From positions 101,242 through 165,241 of the forward strand of contig CAYXTO010000007.1 in assembly GCA_964468045.1 (NCBI GenBank): 64,000 nucleotides of DNA, in the 5' to 3' direction. Below are positions 17,570 through 26,436 of this stretch, piece after piece. Below the pieces are notes generated by a model, which saw only the letters and a list, made by a program, of their open reading frames with translations, was not told the DNA's origin and made no database searches. Positions within the stretch are counted from its first letter, which is position 1; each line of letters opens with the position of its first letter. This DNA is from JAWKXU01 sp964468045 (GTDB lineage Bacteria > Pseudomonadota > Alphaproteobacteria > Sphingomonadales > Sphingomonadaceae). A program made the translations under genes and the position numbers.

Positions 17570-18598
17570 ATGACATCCGCGCGACCATCGGACCCCGGCC
17601 GCTATCCGGCAGGCGGGCTGGCCTTCCCGCATCGCGGGCTGTTGGGAATCGGCGAACTCCAGACCCATGAAATCCTGTTCCTGCTGGACGAGGCGGAACA
17701 ATGGGTGGAGCTCAACCGCCAACCCGCCAAGCATGCCGGGGTGCTGAGCGGGCTGACCATCATCAACGCCTTCTTCGAGAATTCCACGCGCACCCTGCTC
17801 AGCTTCGAGATCGCGGGCAAGCGGCTGGGCGCCGATGTGGTGAACATGCATGCCGCGACCTCGAGCGTGAAGAAGGGGGAAACCCTGATCGATACGGCGG
17901 TCACGCTCAACGCCATGCGGGCCGATGCGATCGTCATACGCCATGCCAGCTCGGGCGCGGTCGCGCTGATCGCGGACCAGGTCGATTGTCCGGTGATCAA
18001 TGCGGGCGACGGCAGCCACGAACATCCCACCCAGGCCCTGCTGGATGCGCTGACCTTGCGTCACGCGCTGCGCGAGCGCGGCCGGGAGGAGCTCAATGGC
18101 CGGGTGGTGACAATCTGCGGCGACATCCTGCACAGCCGGGTCGCGCGCTCCAACATATTGTGCCTGACCGCGCTGGGGGCGCAGGTGCGCGTATGTGCTC
18201 CGCCCGCGCTGATGCCGGCCGCGGTCGAGGAGATGGGGGCGAAGCCCTATACCGATTTCGATGCCGCGCTGGATGGGGCCGAGGCCGTGATGATGCTGCG
18301 CTTGCAGAACGAACGGATGGACGGCCAGTTCATCCCGTCCCCGCGCGAATACCGCTATCTCTACGGGCTGACGGCGGAGCGGCTTGCCCGCGCCGCGCCC
18401 GAGGCGCTGGTCATGCATCCGGGGCCGATGAACCGGGGTGTCGAGATCGACAGCGATGTGGCGGATCTGCCGGATCGGAGCCTGATCACCCGGCAGGTCG
18501 AGATGGGCGTCGCGATCCGCATGGCCTGCCTGGAAGTGCTCACCCGAAGGGCGCGGGGCGTGCCCGGCTGGGCGCCCGACCAAGGGCGGCTGGTGTGA
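17570..18598 (+). CDS. pyrB: Aspartate carbamoyltransferase catalytic chain
   Basis: Joins carbamoyl phosphate and aspartate in pyrimidine synthesis. 342 residues from the ATG at 17570. The carbamoyl-phosphate motif Ser72-Thr-Arg-Thr75 lies in FFENSTRT, HASSGAV and HEHPTQALLDALT follow, and the aspartate-domain element HPGPMNRGVEI is near the end. A TTG at 17531 would add 13 poorly conserved residues. The stop overlaps the start of the degenerate dihydroorotase, with which it probably forms a dodecamer as in Pseudomonas. Confidence 0.96.
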   Translation: MTSARPSDPGRYPAGGLAFPHRGLLGIGELQTHEILFLLDEAEQWVELNRQPAKHAGVLSGLTIINAFFENSTRTLLSFEIAGKRLGADVVNMHAATSSVKKGETLIDTAVTLNAMRADAIVIRHASSGAVALIADQVDCPVINAGDGSHEHPTQALLDALTLRHALRERGREELNGRVVTICGDILHSRVARSNILCLTALGAQVRVCAPPALMPAAVEEMGAKPYTDFDAALDGAEAVMMLRLQNERMDGQFIPSPREYRYLYGLTAERLARAAPEALVMHPGPMNRGVEIDSDVADLPDRSLITRQVEMGVAIRMACLEVLTRRARGVPGWAPDQGRLV

Positions 18599-19827
18599 AG
18601 CAGCAGCGGCCCATCACCATCTCCGGCGGCCGTCTGGTATGCCCGGACGGGGTGCGCGAAGGATCGATCCGCCTGGTCGATGGCCGCATCGCGGCGGTCG
18701 GCGATTGCACGCCGGAACCGGGTGACGAGCTGGTCGATGCCGGCGGCAAGCTGGTCACGCCGGGTCTGGTCGACATGGGCGTGTTCGCGGTGGACAAGCC
18801 CGCCTTCCATTTCGGTGGCATCACCCGCGCGGCGCTGATGCCCGATCAGTCGCCGCCGCTGGACCATCCGGCGCGGGTGCGCTTCCTGGCCCATAGCGGC
18901 AAGCCGGATCTGTGGGTTCATCCCCTGGCCGCCGCGACGCGGGGGTTGCAGGGCAGGGAACTGGCGGAGCTCGCGCTGATGCGCGAGGCCGGCGCCCGGG
19001 GCATCGCGACCGGGCGGCGCTGGATCGACGACAGCGGCGTGATGCTGCGCCTGCTGCGCTATGCGGCGATGCTGGACATGATCGTGGTCACCCATGCCGA
19101 GGACGCCTCGCTGGTCGGCAATGCAGTGGCCACCGCGGGCTATATGGCGACCCGGCTTGGCCTTGCCAGCGCGCCGGCGGAGGCCGAGGCCCTGGCGGTC
19201 GCGCGCGACATCGCGCTGGCCGAAATGGCGGGCGCGCGCCTGCATTTCCGGCAAGTGACCACGCGCGCCGCGCTCGATCTGGTGCGGGCCGCGAAGAAGC
19301 GCGGGGTCGCGGTCACCGCGGGCGTGACGCCTGCCCATTTCATGCTGTCCGATCTGGCCATCGCCAATTTCCGGACCTTCGCGCGGCTTTCACCACCCTT
19401 GCGCGAAGACGCGGATCGCAAGGCGGTGCTCGAAGCCATCGCGGATGGAACGATCGATGTCGTGGCTTCGGGCCATGATCCGCGCGGCCCCGAGGACAAG
19501 CGGCTGCCGTTTGTCGATGCGGAACCCGGCATGGCCGGGGCGGAAACCCTGCTGGCGATGCTGCTTTCGCTGGTGCGCGACGGCGTTATCCAGCTGGCCG
19601 ACGTGTTCCGCCTCGCGGCGCGGACCCCGGCCGCACTGCTTGGCGTCGATGCGGGGGAGCTGGCCCGGGGGGCGCAGGCCGATATCGCGATCATCGATCA
19701 GGACCGGCCGTGGATCATCAGTTCGGACAGGATGGCCGCCAGTGCGGGCAACACGCCGTTCGACCGCCAGCCCGCGCAGGGGCGCGTCGTCGCGCTCTAC
19801 AAGGGCGGCGTGCGGGTCGGCCAATAG
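18595..19827 (+). CDS. pyrC': Non-catalytic dihydroorotase-like subunit (PyrC' / PyrX)
   Basis: 410 residues from GTG at 18595, overlapping pyrB by 4 nt. It has the amidohydrolase fold, but the metal motif after TPGLVD is MGVF instead of xHxH (positions 61-64), so both His ligands are gone; the late Asp/His motif reads ASGHDPRG. The family's non-catalytic members stabilise aspartate carbamoyltransferase. An active dihydroorotase must be coded elsewhere. pyrB-pyrC' is a typical class A arrangement. Confidence 0.9.
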   Translation: MKQQRPITISGGRLVCPDGVREGSIRLVDGRIAAVGDCTPEPGDELVDAGGKLVTPGLVDMGVFAVDKPAFHFGGITRAALMPDQSPPLDHPARVRFLAHSGKPDLWVHPLAAATRGLQGRELAELALMREAGARGIATGRRWIDDSGVMLRLLRYAAMLDMIVVTHAEDASLVGNAVATAGYMATRLGLASAPAEAEALAVARDIALAEMAGARLHFRQVTTRAALDLVRAAKKRGVAVTAGVTPAHFMLSDLAIANFRTFARLSPPLREDADRKAVLEAIADGTIDVVASGHDPRGPEDKRLPFVDAEPGMAGAETLLAMLLSLVRDGVIQLADVFRLAARTPAALLGVDAGELARGAQADIAIIDQDRPWIISSDRMAASAGNTPFDRQPAQGRVVALYKGGVRVGQ

Positions 19828-19848
19828 CGCCAATGGACGAAAAGGAAA

Positions 19849-19875
19849 GGGGCGGCCGTTTTGCACGACCGCCCC
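19849..19875. terminator. Bidirectional terminator between pyrC' and SPOR gene
   Basis: Stem GGGGCGG (19849-19855) with CCGCCCC (19869-19875) around a 13-nt loop. On the - strand it is followed by the T-rich TTTCCTTTT and on the + strand by TCTTCTCC, so it should serve both convergent genes. Confidence 0.75.
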
Positions 19876-19905
19876 TCTTCTCCCTGATATACCCCCCAAT
19901 GGATA

Positions 19906-21225
19906 TCAGTTGAGGGCGCCCGGCAACGGACTGCCCATGTGATAGGAAATGCATCCGCCGCCGCGCTGCTTCACATTGGCGCACAGGCTGCGTGCCTCGG
20001 TCTGGGCGAAGCCGGTGGCGGATACCCGCCAGTAATTCTTGCCATTGACCACCGCGCGCGTGATTTTCATCGGATGGCTGCCAAGGCCGGAATAGCGCTT
20101 GCCAAATACGCCGATCGCGCGGCGGGCCCCGTCTTCCGAAGCGAAGGAACCCAACTGCACGAGATGCTTGCCGGTGCCCAGCCTGGGGGCCGCGGCCACC
20201 TTCTGGCGCGGCTTGATGCCGAAACGCTCTGGAATCGACTGCACGGTTGGCGAAGATACGAAGCGCACGCTGTCCGCGATCACGGCCGCCGGGGTGGCGC
20301 CGGTGGGCGCGGTTGCCGCCACGGCGGCCTCGAAATTCTGCGGCTGGCTGGGGACGGGCGCCTCATAGCGCGCAAGCTCGACCGGCTCGGGCGCGGTCGT
20401 GGTGGCGGCTATCGGCGGCAATTCGCCGCTTGCCTCGGTCCGGACCGGTGCGGCCGGGCGACTGCTCGCGGCTTCGGCGGCAAGCTGTTCGACCGTCGGC
20501 GTGTTGCCCAGCGCCAATGCGGCGGGCTGGCCGGGATCGACCCGCCCCGCCGGCACGTCGAGCAGGGCCGCGATGCGCTGCTGGAACGCCAGCGGGCTCG
20601 CGGTTTCGGCCCATTCGCCGATGCGATCGTTGATCTGGTCGGCGGGAACATCCTGCGACGCCATCACCCGCGCTTCGCGCCAGCGCCCTGCCAGTGCATA
20701 GGAATAGGCGAGATTCTGGCGAATCTTCGAGGTGTTTTCGCCCGCCCGCAAAGTGCTTTCGAGGATATGGATGCCGCGTTCCGGTTGCCCGGCCAGCGCA
20801 TAGGCGAGGCCAAGGTCGCCGGCGGCGATCTGGTCGCGCGCCCGGTCGAGTACGGCCAGCGCATTCTGGAAATTGCCCGCTCCGACATGGGCGAGAGCCA
20901 GGCTGAGCGCGGTGCGCGGCCCGGTGTCGCCCAGCGCGATCGCATCGTTGAACGATGCGGCCGCGGACTGGAACCGGCCATCGTTGAGATAGGCGGTGCC
21001 GAGCGCGGCGCGAGAGTAGGCGTTGTGCGGATCGGTCATCACCGCACGTTCCGCGGCGGCGACCGCCTTGCCGGTCTTGCTCTTGGCCAGCGCGCGTTCC
21101 GCCTTGGTCGCGGATGCATCCGCCCGGACGCCGCCGGGCGTGGTGCAGCCCGCCAATGCGGCGGAAGCCAATGCGGTGGTAATGGCAAGGCCGAGAAGCC
21201 TGGTGCGGTTCGGATCACGGTTCAT
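19906..21225 (-). CDS. TPR and SPOR domain lipoprotein
   Basis: 439 residues. Lipobox LAGC with Cys27; TPR-like helical repeats about 45-200; a Pro/Ala-rich linker; and a C-terminal SPOR domain (about 355-430, LVQLGSFASEDGARRAI...YWRVSATGF). SPOR domains bind denuded septal glycan, so the protein likely acts at the division site in the periplasm. Last gene of the parA cluster, 29 nt after its neighbour. Confidence 0.88.
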   Translation of the reverse strand: MNRDPNRTRLLGLAITTALASAALAGCTTPGGVRADASATKAERALAKSKTGKAVAAAERAVMTDPHNAYSRAALGTAYLNDGRFQSAAASFNDAIALGDTGPRTALSLALAHVGAGNFQNALAVLDRARDQIAAGDLGLAYALAGQPERGIHILESTLRAGENTSKIRQNLAYSYALAGRWREARVMASQDVPADQINDRIGEWAETASPLAFQQRIAALLDVPAGRVDPGQPAALALGNTPTVEQLAAEAASSRPAAPVRTEASGELPPIAATTTAPEPVELARYEAPVPSQPQNFEAAVAATAPTGATPAAVIADSVRFVSSPTVQSIPERFGIKPRQKVAAAPRLGTGKHLVQLGSFASEDGARRAIGVFGKRYSGLGSHPMKITRAVVNGKNYWRVSATGFAQTEARSLCANVKQRGGGCISYHMGSPLPGALN

Positions 21226-21254
21226 GACAAGTGCCCCCTGTATTCCCCTGCGGC

Positions 21255-21917
21255 TCAGCGCCGTTTGACCTGAGCGGCCAGTGTTTCGAGTTCCGGCATT
21301 TCATCGAGCAGTGCGTCGAGCGCCTTCGTGACGAGTTGCTGGGCGCTGCAGTTGTGGATGGTGCTGGCGAGCCGGAGCTTCAGATGGCGTTCGCCATCCA
21401 GCCGCAGCGTGAAGGCCGCCCGGCGGCCTTCCGCCAGCGCCGAACGGCGCGAACGGCTCGGCTTCTTCGCCGATCCGGCGATTGCCGGAGCGGGCGATCC
21501 ATTGCGCTTCCTGCTCGCGGGTTCGATAGCCGGCAGCTGTTCGGTCTCTTCGAGCCGGACGGAGATTTCTTCCCGTTGCAGGACGACCTGCGGCTTGCCG
21601 CTGGTGTCGATCGATCCTGTTTCGGCGATCTGCCGGGCATTTTCTGCGAGCTGGGCCGCGGCCTTCCGGTCTCTGGCGACGGTTTCGGCGCTTACCTCCG
21701 GCGATTTCGGCGCCGGGGTCAAAGGCAGGATATCGGCGAGATGGCGCGGTTCGTCCGCTTCGCCCATGTCGTTCCAGCCGAGATCGTCAAGGGCGATCGC
21801 GGCCTGCGCTTCGATTCGCGGGAAATGCTGCATCTGTGGCCGCATCGCCGGGCGGGCCGCGCCTTTCCGGGCAAGAAGGCTTCCGCTCAGCGAGGCGAGT
21901 GGCTTCGGTTCGCTCAT
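21255..21917 (-). CDS. ParA-associated hypothetical protein
   Basis: 220 residues, no signal peptide. Disordered charged N-terminal two-thirds; the C-terminal ~50 residues (AFTLRLDGERHLKLRLASTIHNCSAQ...) resemble a ribbon-helix-helix DNA-binding or dimerisation unit. Placed 16 nt after parA, where a ParB/adaptor would sit, so a ParA partner role is plausible but inferred only from position. No ParB nuclease-fold motif seen. Confidence 0.75.
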   Translation of the reverse strand: MSEPKPLASLSGSLLARKGAARPAMRPQMQHFPRIEAQAAIALDDLGWNDMGEADEPRHLADILPLTPAPKSPEVSAETVARDRKAAAQLAENARQIAETGSIDTSGKPQVVLQREEISVRLEETEQLPAIEPASRKRNGSPAPAIAGSAKKPSRSRRSALAEGRRAAFTLRLDGERHLKLRLASTIHNCSAQQLVTKALDALLDEMPELETLAAQVKRR

Positions 21918-21933
21918 GTCTGCGCCCTCCTGC

Positions 21934-22689
21934 TCAGGACTGAGCGATGCGACGGCCGAAACCAGCGGCAGGGCGATGAGCGCCGGGCATCATTTGCATG
22001 GTGCCCGGAGCGGCGAAGACGGTCCGGCGGAAATTCCGTTCGAGGCGGTCCGCCATATAGTTCCACAGCGCCTCGATTTCCTGGGAGGAGCGGCCATTCG
22101 GGTCCACTTCCATCACCGTGCGGCCATCGATCATCGAGGCGGCATAGTCGGTACGATGATGCAGCGTGACCGGAGCGACGGTGCCGTGCTGGGACAGGGC
22201 GACGGCGGCTTCGGAGGTGATCTTGGCCTTGGGGGTCGCCGCGTTGACCACGAAGATCAGGGGCTTGCCCGCGCGTTCGCACAGGTCGACGGTGGCCCCT
22301 ACTGCGCGCAGGTCATGCGGCGAGGGGCGGGTCGGCACTACGATCAGCTCCGCGACCGAGATCACCGACTGGATCGCCATGGTGATCGCCGGTGGGGTGT
22401 CGATCACCGCCAGGCGGAAGCCCTGCTGGCGCAAGGTGGCCAGATCGCTGGCAAGGCGCGCGACGGTGGTCTGCGCGAAAGCAGGATATTCCGCCTCGCG
22501 TTCGTTCCACCAGTCCGCAAGCGAGCCTTGCGGGTCGATGTCGATCAATACGACCGGGCCGGCCCCGGCCCGTTGAGCCTGAACGGCCAGATGGCCGGAG
22601 AGGGTGGTCTTGCCCGATCCCCCTTTTTGCGAAGCCAAAGCTAGAACGCGCAAGGCTGGTTCCCCTGAATCAAACATTTCGCCGGACAT
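21934..22689 (-). CDS. ParA family ATPase
   Basis: Deviant Walker A KGGSGKTTL, then IDIDPQGSLADW, and Walker B-like VIDTPPAI: a ParA/MinD-type ATPase that organises cargo on the nucleoid or membrane. About 251 residues from ATG 22689; ATG 22677 is equally possible and the frame is open further upstream. No N-terminal helix-turn-helix, so it is of the short (chromosomal orphan or Soj-like) type. Clustered with SPOR proteins on both sides, suggesting a cell-envelope or division cargo. Confidence 0.88.
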   Translation of the reverse strand: MSGEMFDSGEPALRVLALASQKGGSGKTTLSGHLAVQAQRAGAGPVVLIDIDPQGSLADWWNEREAEYPAFAQTTVARLASDLATLRQQGFRLAVIDTPPAITMAIQSVISVAELIVVPTRPSPHDLRAVGATVDLCERAGKPLIFVVNAATPKAKITSEAAVALSQHGTVAPVTLHHRTDYAASMIDGRTVMEVDPNGRSSQEIEALWNYMADRLERNFRRTVFAAPGTMQMMPGAHRPAAGFGRRIAQS

Positions 22690-22863
22690 GAGGTCCGCCA
22701 ATCCAGTCACGGGATCGCAGATCGCCCCTAATTTTAGGTTAACGACGCTTCCGGTGACGTCAGGGATTGGCGGATCCGGCAGGGGCAGGGGGCGCAGAAA
22801 CGTTTTGCTAACGGCCCATTTACTATGGCATCCCACCGGAAAGCCATGAACGGAGGCAAGGGC

Positions 22864-24120
22864 ATGAGGTTCGGTCACGGATTATCGCTGCTGGCGGCGG
22901 TTTCTGCGTTGGCGCTGGCCGGCCCGGTCCGCGCGGACGTGAAAGCGGGCGTGGATGCGTGGAGCGCGGGAGATTACGCCACCGCCGTCAAGGAATGGCG
23001 CGAGCCGGCCGCCAAGGGCGATCCCGATGCGCAGTTCAATCTCGCCCAGGCCTATCGTCTCGGGCGCGGCGTGGCGCAGGACGACGCCAAGGCGCTCGAG
23101 CTTTATGCGACAGCGGCCAGGAAGGGCCATATCGAAGCAGCCGATCACTATGGGCTGATGCTGTTCCAGGCCGGCCGCCGGGAAGAGGCGTTGCCTTATG
23201 TGCAGGCGGCGGCCGGGCGGGGCGATCCGCGCGCGCAATATCTGCTCGGCATCGCCTATTTCAACGGCGACTTCTTCGAGAAGGACTGGGTCCGGGCCTA
23301 TGCGCTGATGACGCTGGCCAATTCCGCCGGCCTGCCCCAGGCGGTGCAGGCGATGGCGCAGATGGACGAGTTCATCCCGCTCGCGCAGCGGCAGCAGGGA
23401 GCCGGGCTGGCCACCACCCTGAAACAGGAGGCGGAAGCCGCGCGCGCCAGCCAGCTTGCCGCGGCCGATCTCGGCGGTCCGGCCGTAGCCGTGGCGGAGC
23501 CCACCGCAACGGCCCCCGCCGCAACATCCAGAGTGCCGCGCCCGGTGGAAACGGTCTCTCCCGCGCCCTCCGCTGCTGCCGAGCCTGACGGCGTCGCCAA
23601 GGCCAGGATCGCGGTGGCCGAGGCGGTGAGCGCTACCGGCGCCGAAAGTCCCGCAACCGCAGGAGCGGACTACGCGCGTCCAGCGACGGAGCCTGCAAAG
23701 TCCGCGGCCGCGCCGCAGACGCCGGCTCCTGCTCCAACTCCTACCCCCGCGAAACCGGCCCCGAAACCGGAAGTGGCGGCCAAACAGCCTGCCGCGCCCA
23801 AGCCGCCTGCAACCAAACCGGCCACCCCGGCATCTTCCGCCTCGGCCCCTTCCGCGTCGGCGGCTTCCCCTGCGCCCGCCGCCAAGCCGGCGTCCGGTCC
23901 GTGGCGGCTCCAGCTTGGTGCCTTCTCCGTGCCCGGCAATGCGGACAAGATGTGGAAGCAGGTTTCGGACCGTCCCGAATTATCCGGCAAGACACGATCC
24001 GTGACCACCTCCGGGCGGCTGACCCTGCTGGCTGCCGGGGGGTTTGCCAGCCAGGCCGACGCCAATGCCGCCTGCTCATCCCTGAAGCGTGCAGGGCATA
24101 GCTGCTTGGTGACTCGCTGA
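22864..24120 (+). CDS. Sel1-repeat and SPOR domain periplasmic protein
   Basis: 418 residues from ATG 22864, which has a strong GGAGG. Signal peptide about 1-24 (ending VRADV); Sel1-like repeats about 40-150 (DPDAQFNLAQAYRLGRGV, DPRAQYLLGIAYFNGDF); a long Ala/Pro/Lys linker; and a C-terminal SPOR domain about 345-418. Likely a septal peptidoglycan-binding scaffold. Divergent from parA and paired with another SPOR protein on the far side of it. Confidence 0.88.
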   Translation: MRFGHGLSLLAAVSALALAGPVRADVKAGVDAWSAGDYATAVKEWREPAAKGDPDAQFNLAQAYRLGRGVAQDDAKALELYATAARKGHIEAADHYGLMLFQAGRREEALPYVQAAAGRGDPRAQYLLGIAYFNGDFFEKDWVRAYALMTLANSAGLPQAVQAMAQMDEFIPLAQRQQGAGLATTLKQEAEAARASQLAAADLGGPAVAVAEPTATAPAATSRVPRPVETVSPAPSAAAEPDGVAKARIAVAEAVSATGAESPATAGADYARPATEPAKSAAAPQTPAPAPTPTPAKPAPKPEVAAKQPAAPKPPATKPATPASSASAPSASAASPAPAAKPASGPWRLQLGAFSVPGNADKMWKQVSDRPELSGKTRSVTTSGRLTLLAAGGFASQADANAACSSLKRAGHSCLVTR

Positions 24121-24143
24121 GAGGCGAGCGGCCCGGCTCCGAA

Positions 24144-25391
24144 GTGATCGAACCGAACCCGGCCCCCCGGCAAACGGGGCGCATCGCTACGCTGGATTTC
24201 ACCCGCGGCGTGGCCGTGCTCGGCATATTGTTCGCCAACATCGTCGCGTTCAGCCAGCCGATGCAGGCCTATTACTGGCCGGTCGCCATGCTGCCGCCGA
24301 TGAGCCGGGCGGACGAGGCGGTCTGGCTCGCGCAATATGTGCTGGTCGACGGCAAGATGCGGGGCCTGTTCAGCCTGCTGTTCGGCGCCGGAATGGTACT
24401 GTTCGTGGACAGGCAGGGCACATGGCTGCAAGTGCGGCGGCTGTTCTGGCTCGCCTTGTTCGGATTGGCGCATTATTTTCTGCTGTTTCGCGGCGACATC
24501 CTGTTCTCCTATGCATTTTGCGGCCTGTTCGCCCTGGCGGCGGTACGGCTGGACGCCTTGCGGCAATTGACGCTCGGGCTCGCGCTCTATGTGCTGGGCG
24601 GGTTGTGGGTCAGCGTCCTGTATATGCCGCAACTGACCCTCGAGGATGCGGTGCTCGCCAGATGCCCCGACAATGTCCAGTGCGTGCTGACGCAGGACGA
24701 CCGCACCTACTGGTCCGTGGTCGATGCGCAGGTCGAAGAGGCCCGCCTGGAAAGCGCAGTGATGCGAGGCGGGTTTGCCGGCATCGTCGCCTATAATGCG
24801 CGGGAGCATGGCTGGGAGGCGGTGGATGGCGCGATCCTCGCCCTGCTCGAGACGCTGCCCTTGATGCTGATCGGCATGGGCTTGATGCGGGCGGGCTTCT
24901 TCCAGGGCTCCCTGCCGGAAAAACGCCTGCTCGCCTGGGGCAGCGGGGGAATCGTGGCGGGAATGCTCCTCACGCTGCCGCTTGCGCTGTGGGTCGCCGG
25001 AGGCGGGCATCCCTTCTATCGCAGCGGCTTCGCCTTTCTCGGGCCGGCGCAATTGGCGCGCCTTCCGATGATCCTCGGGCTCGCGGCCTGTCTGGTCTGG
25101 CTCGCCCCGCGTGTCGCCGGGGGGTGGCTGGGGGGCAGGCTGGCGGCCGCCGGCCGCATGGCGTTCAGCAACTATCTCGGGATGTCGTTGCTGATGGCCT
25201 TTCTGTTCCAGGGCTGGGGCCTCGGGCGTTTCGGCACGCTGGACCGGATCGACATGCTCCAGCCGGTGCTGGGCGGATGGATCCTCATGCTGGCCTGGTC
25301 GAAACCGTGGCTCGATCGATTTCGCTATGGCCCGCTGGAATGGCTCTGGCGTTGTCTGACTTATGGACGGTGGTTTTCCTTGCGTCGATGA
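24144..25391 (+). CDS. DUF418 family membrane protein
   Basis: 415 residues from GTG at 24144, with about ten hydrophobic helices. The start RIATLDFTRGVAVLGILFAN and the C-terminal block with F.RYGPLEWLWR are DUF418 hallmarks (YeiB-like). Function unknown; the family has been proposed to transport or modify small molecules. It follows the SPOR gene by 23 nt and may be in its operon. The bfd promoter starts immediately after its stop. Confidence 0.9.
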   Translation: MIEPNPAPRQTGRIATLDFTRGVAVLGILFANIVAFSQPMQAYYWPVAMLPPMSRADEAVWLAQYVLVDGKMRGLFSLLFGAGMVLFVDRQGTWLQVRRLFWLALFGLAHYFLLFRGDILFSYAFCGLFALAAVRLDALRQLTLGLALYVLGGLWVSVLYMPQLTLEDAVLARCPDNVQCVLTQDDRTYWSVVDAQVEEARLESAVMRGGFAGIVAYNAREHGWEAVDGAILALLETLPLMLIGMGLMRAGFFQGSLPEKRLLAWGSGGIVAGMLLTLPLALWVAGGGHPFYRSGFAFLGPAQLARLPMILGLAACLVWLAPRVAGGWLGGRLAAAGRMAFSNYLGMSLLMAFLFQGWGLGRFGTLDRIDMLQPVLGGWILMLAWSKPWLDRFRYGPLEWLWRCLTYGRWFSLRR

Positions 25392-25393
25392 TC

Positions 25394-25422
25394 TTGCTAT
25401 TGCAATCTATTCGCATTAGATT
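25394..25422 (+). promoter_or_regulatory. bfd promoter with Fur-box-like operator in the spacer
   Basis: -35 TTGCTA (25394-25399), 17-nt spacer, -10 TAGATT (25417-25422). The spacer contains the imperfect 7-1-7 palindrome TGCAATCTATTCGCA (25401-25415). A repressor bound there would block polymerase, which fits iron repression of bfd. The half-site ATTCGCA recurs upstream of bfr. Confidence 0.6.
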
Positions 25423-25448
25423 GGGGGTGTCGAATCGGGAGATGACGC

Positions 25449-25625
25449 TTGTACATCTGCATCTGCAACGCCGTTCGTGAGACAGAATTCCGCAGTTGCG
25501 CCCGCCGTGTCCCGGGGTGTGCGGAGACGGTCCTCAACGCGCTGGGCAAGCAGCCGCAATGCGGGCAGTGCCTGTGCGAGGCGGAGGAAATCCTCAGCGA
25601 GGAGCGGGAGTGCGTGGCCGCTTAA
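25449..25625 (+). CDS. bfd: Bacterioferritin-associated ferredoxin
   Basis: 58 residues from TTG at 25449, with a GGGAGA upstream. Cys4, Cys6, Cys38 and Cys41 have exactly the [2Fe-2S] spacing of Bfd, in CICNAVRETEF and CGQC. Bfd reduces the haem of bacterioferritin to release stored iron, and the bfr gene follows within 150 nt. The gene is expected to be induced by iron shortage. The start codon is unusual but the frame admits no ATG. Confidence 0.9.
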   Translation: MYICICNAVRETEFRSCARRVPGCAETVLNALGKQPQCGQCLCEAEEILSEERECVAA

Positions 25626-25657
25626 TCGCGACGCGATTTCAATAGCCTGACCGCGAC

Positions 25658-25737
25658 TGATAGACATTCGCAACACGCGGAAATTCAACGATTTTTTGCC
25701 GGGCAGCCTTGCCTATTCCGGTCTCTGCGGGCATAAT
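25658..25737 (+). promoter_or_regulatory. bfr promoter and possible iron-regulator site
   Basis: -35 TTGCCT (25709-25714), 17-nt spacer, -10 CATAAT (25732-25737), with a start expected near 25744. Upstream, TGATAGACATTCGCA (25658-25672) shares the ATTCGCA half-site with the bfd operator but sits about 40 nt ahead of the -35, compatible with activation rather than repression. The second site is tentative. Confidence 0.5.
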
Positions 25738-25766
25738 CCGCCCATGCATTGCTGGAGACAGAAGAG

Positions 25767-26249
25767 ATGAAGGGCGACCCGCAGGTCATCGAATACCTGA
25801 ACAAGGCGCTGACCAATGAGCTGACCGCGATCAACCAGTATTGGTTGCATTACAGGACCTTGCATCACTGGGGCGTGCGCAAGCTCGCCGAGTATGAGCG
25901 GCATGAGTCCATCGACGAGATGAAACATGCGGACACGCTGGCCGAGCGCGTGCTGTTCCTCGATGGGCTTCCCAATTTCCAGGCGATCAACCGGCTGAAG
26001 GTCGGGGAAACGGTGGAGGAGATCCTCAAGGCCGATCTGGCGCTGGAGATGGAAGCGATTCCGCTGCTGCGCGATGCGATCCAGTATTGCGAGGAAGTGC
26101 GCGATTACATCAGCCGGGAGATTTTCGAGCGGATCCTGGAAAGCGAGGAAGAACACGTCGATTTCCTCGAAACCCAGTTCGAGATGATCGAACGGATGGG
26201 TCTGCAGAACTACGTCCAGTTGCAGAGCGAGGCTTCGGGGGAGGATTAA
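25767..26249 (+). CDS. bfr: Bacterioferritin
   Basis: 160 residues. All key residues line up with E. coli numbering: ferroxidase ligands Glu18, Glu51, His54 and the later Glu pair with His, plus haem ligand Met52 in DEMKHAD. Forms a 24-mer that oxidises and stores iron. ATG at 25767 follows GGAGACAGAAGAG. Paired with bfd. Confidence 0.97.
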   Translation: MKGDPQVIEYLNKALTNELTAINQYWLHYRTLHHWGVRKLAEYERHESIDEMKHADTLAERVLFLDGLPNFQAINRLKVGETVEEILKADLALEMEAIPLLRDAIQYCEEVRDYISREIFERILESEEEHVDFLETQFEMIERMGLQNYVQLQSEASGED

Positions 26250-26436
26250 CTCCCTTTTTGCGCACGACATGGCTTGCGGGCGGCGGCTCAGCGCGCCTGC
26301 GGCACCGTTCGACCCGTGCAAAACCGCAGATCCTGTTTTTATGGACCTCTGGCGCGTTAACCGTTCCAGCGCCGTTGCGGCCGGGTGATCCCTGGCCATC
26401 CGCTATCACGCGCGGCGCGATCTGGAGGTAGGTTAT

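Noticed and set aside
17701..19827. 708-residue frame covering pyrB out of frame and pyrC'
   Set aside because: The first 300 codons are a +1 reading of pyrB; the real gene starts at GTG 18595.
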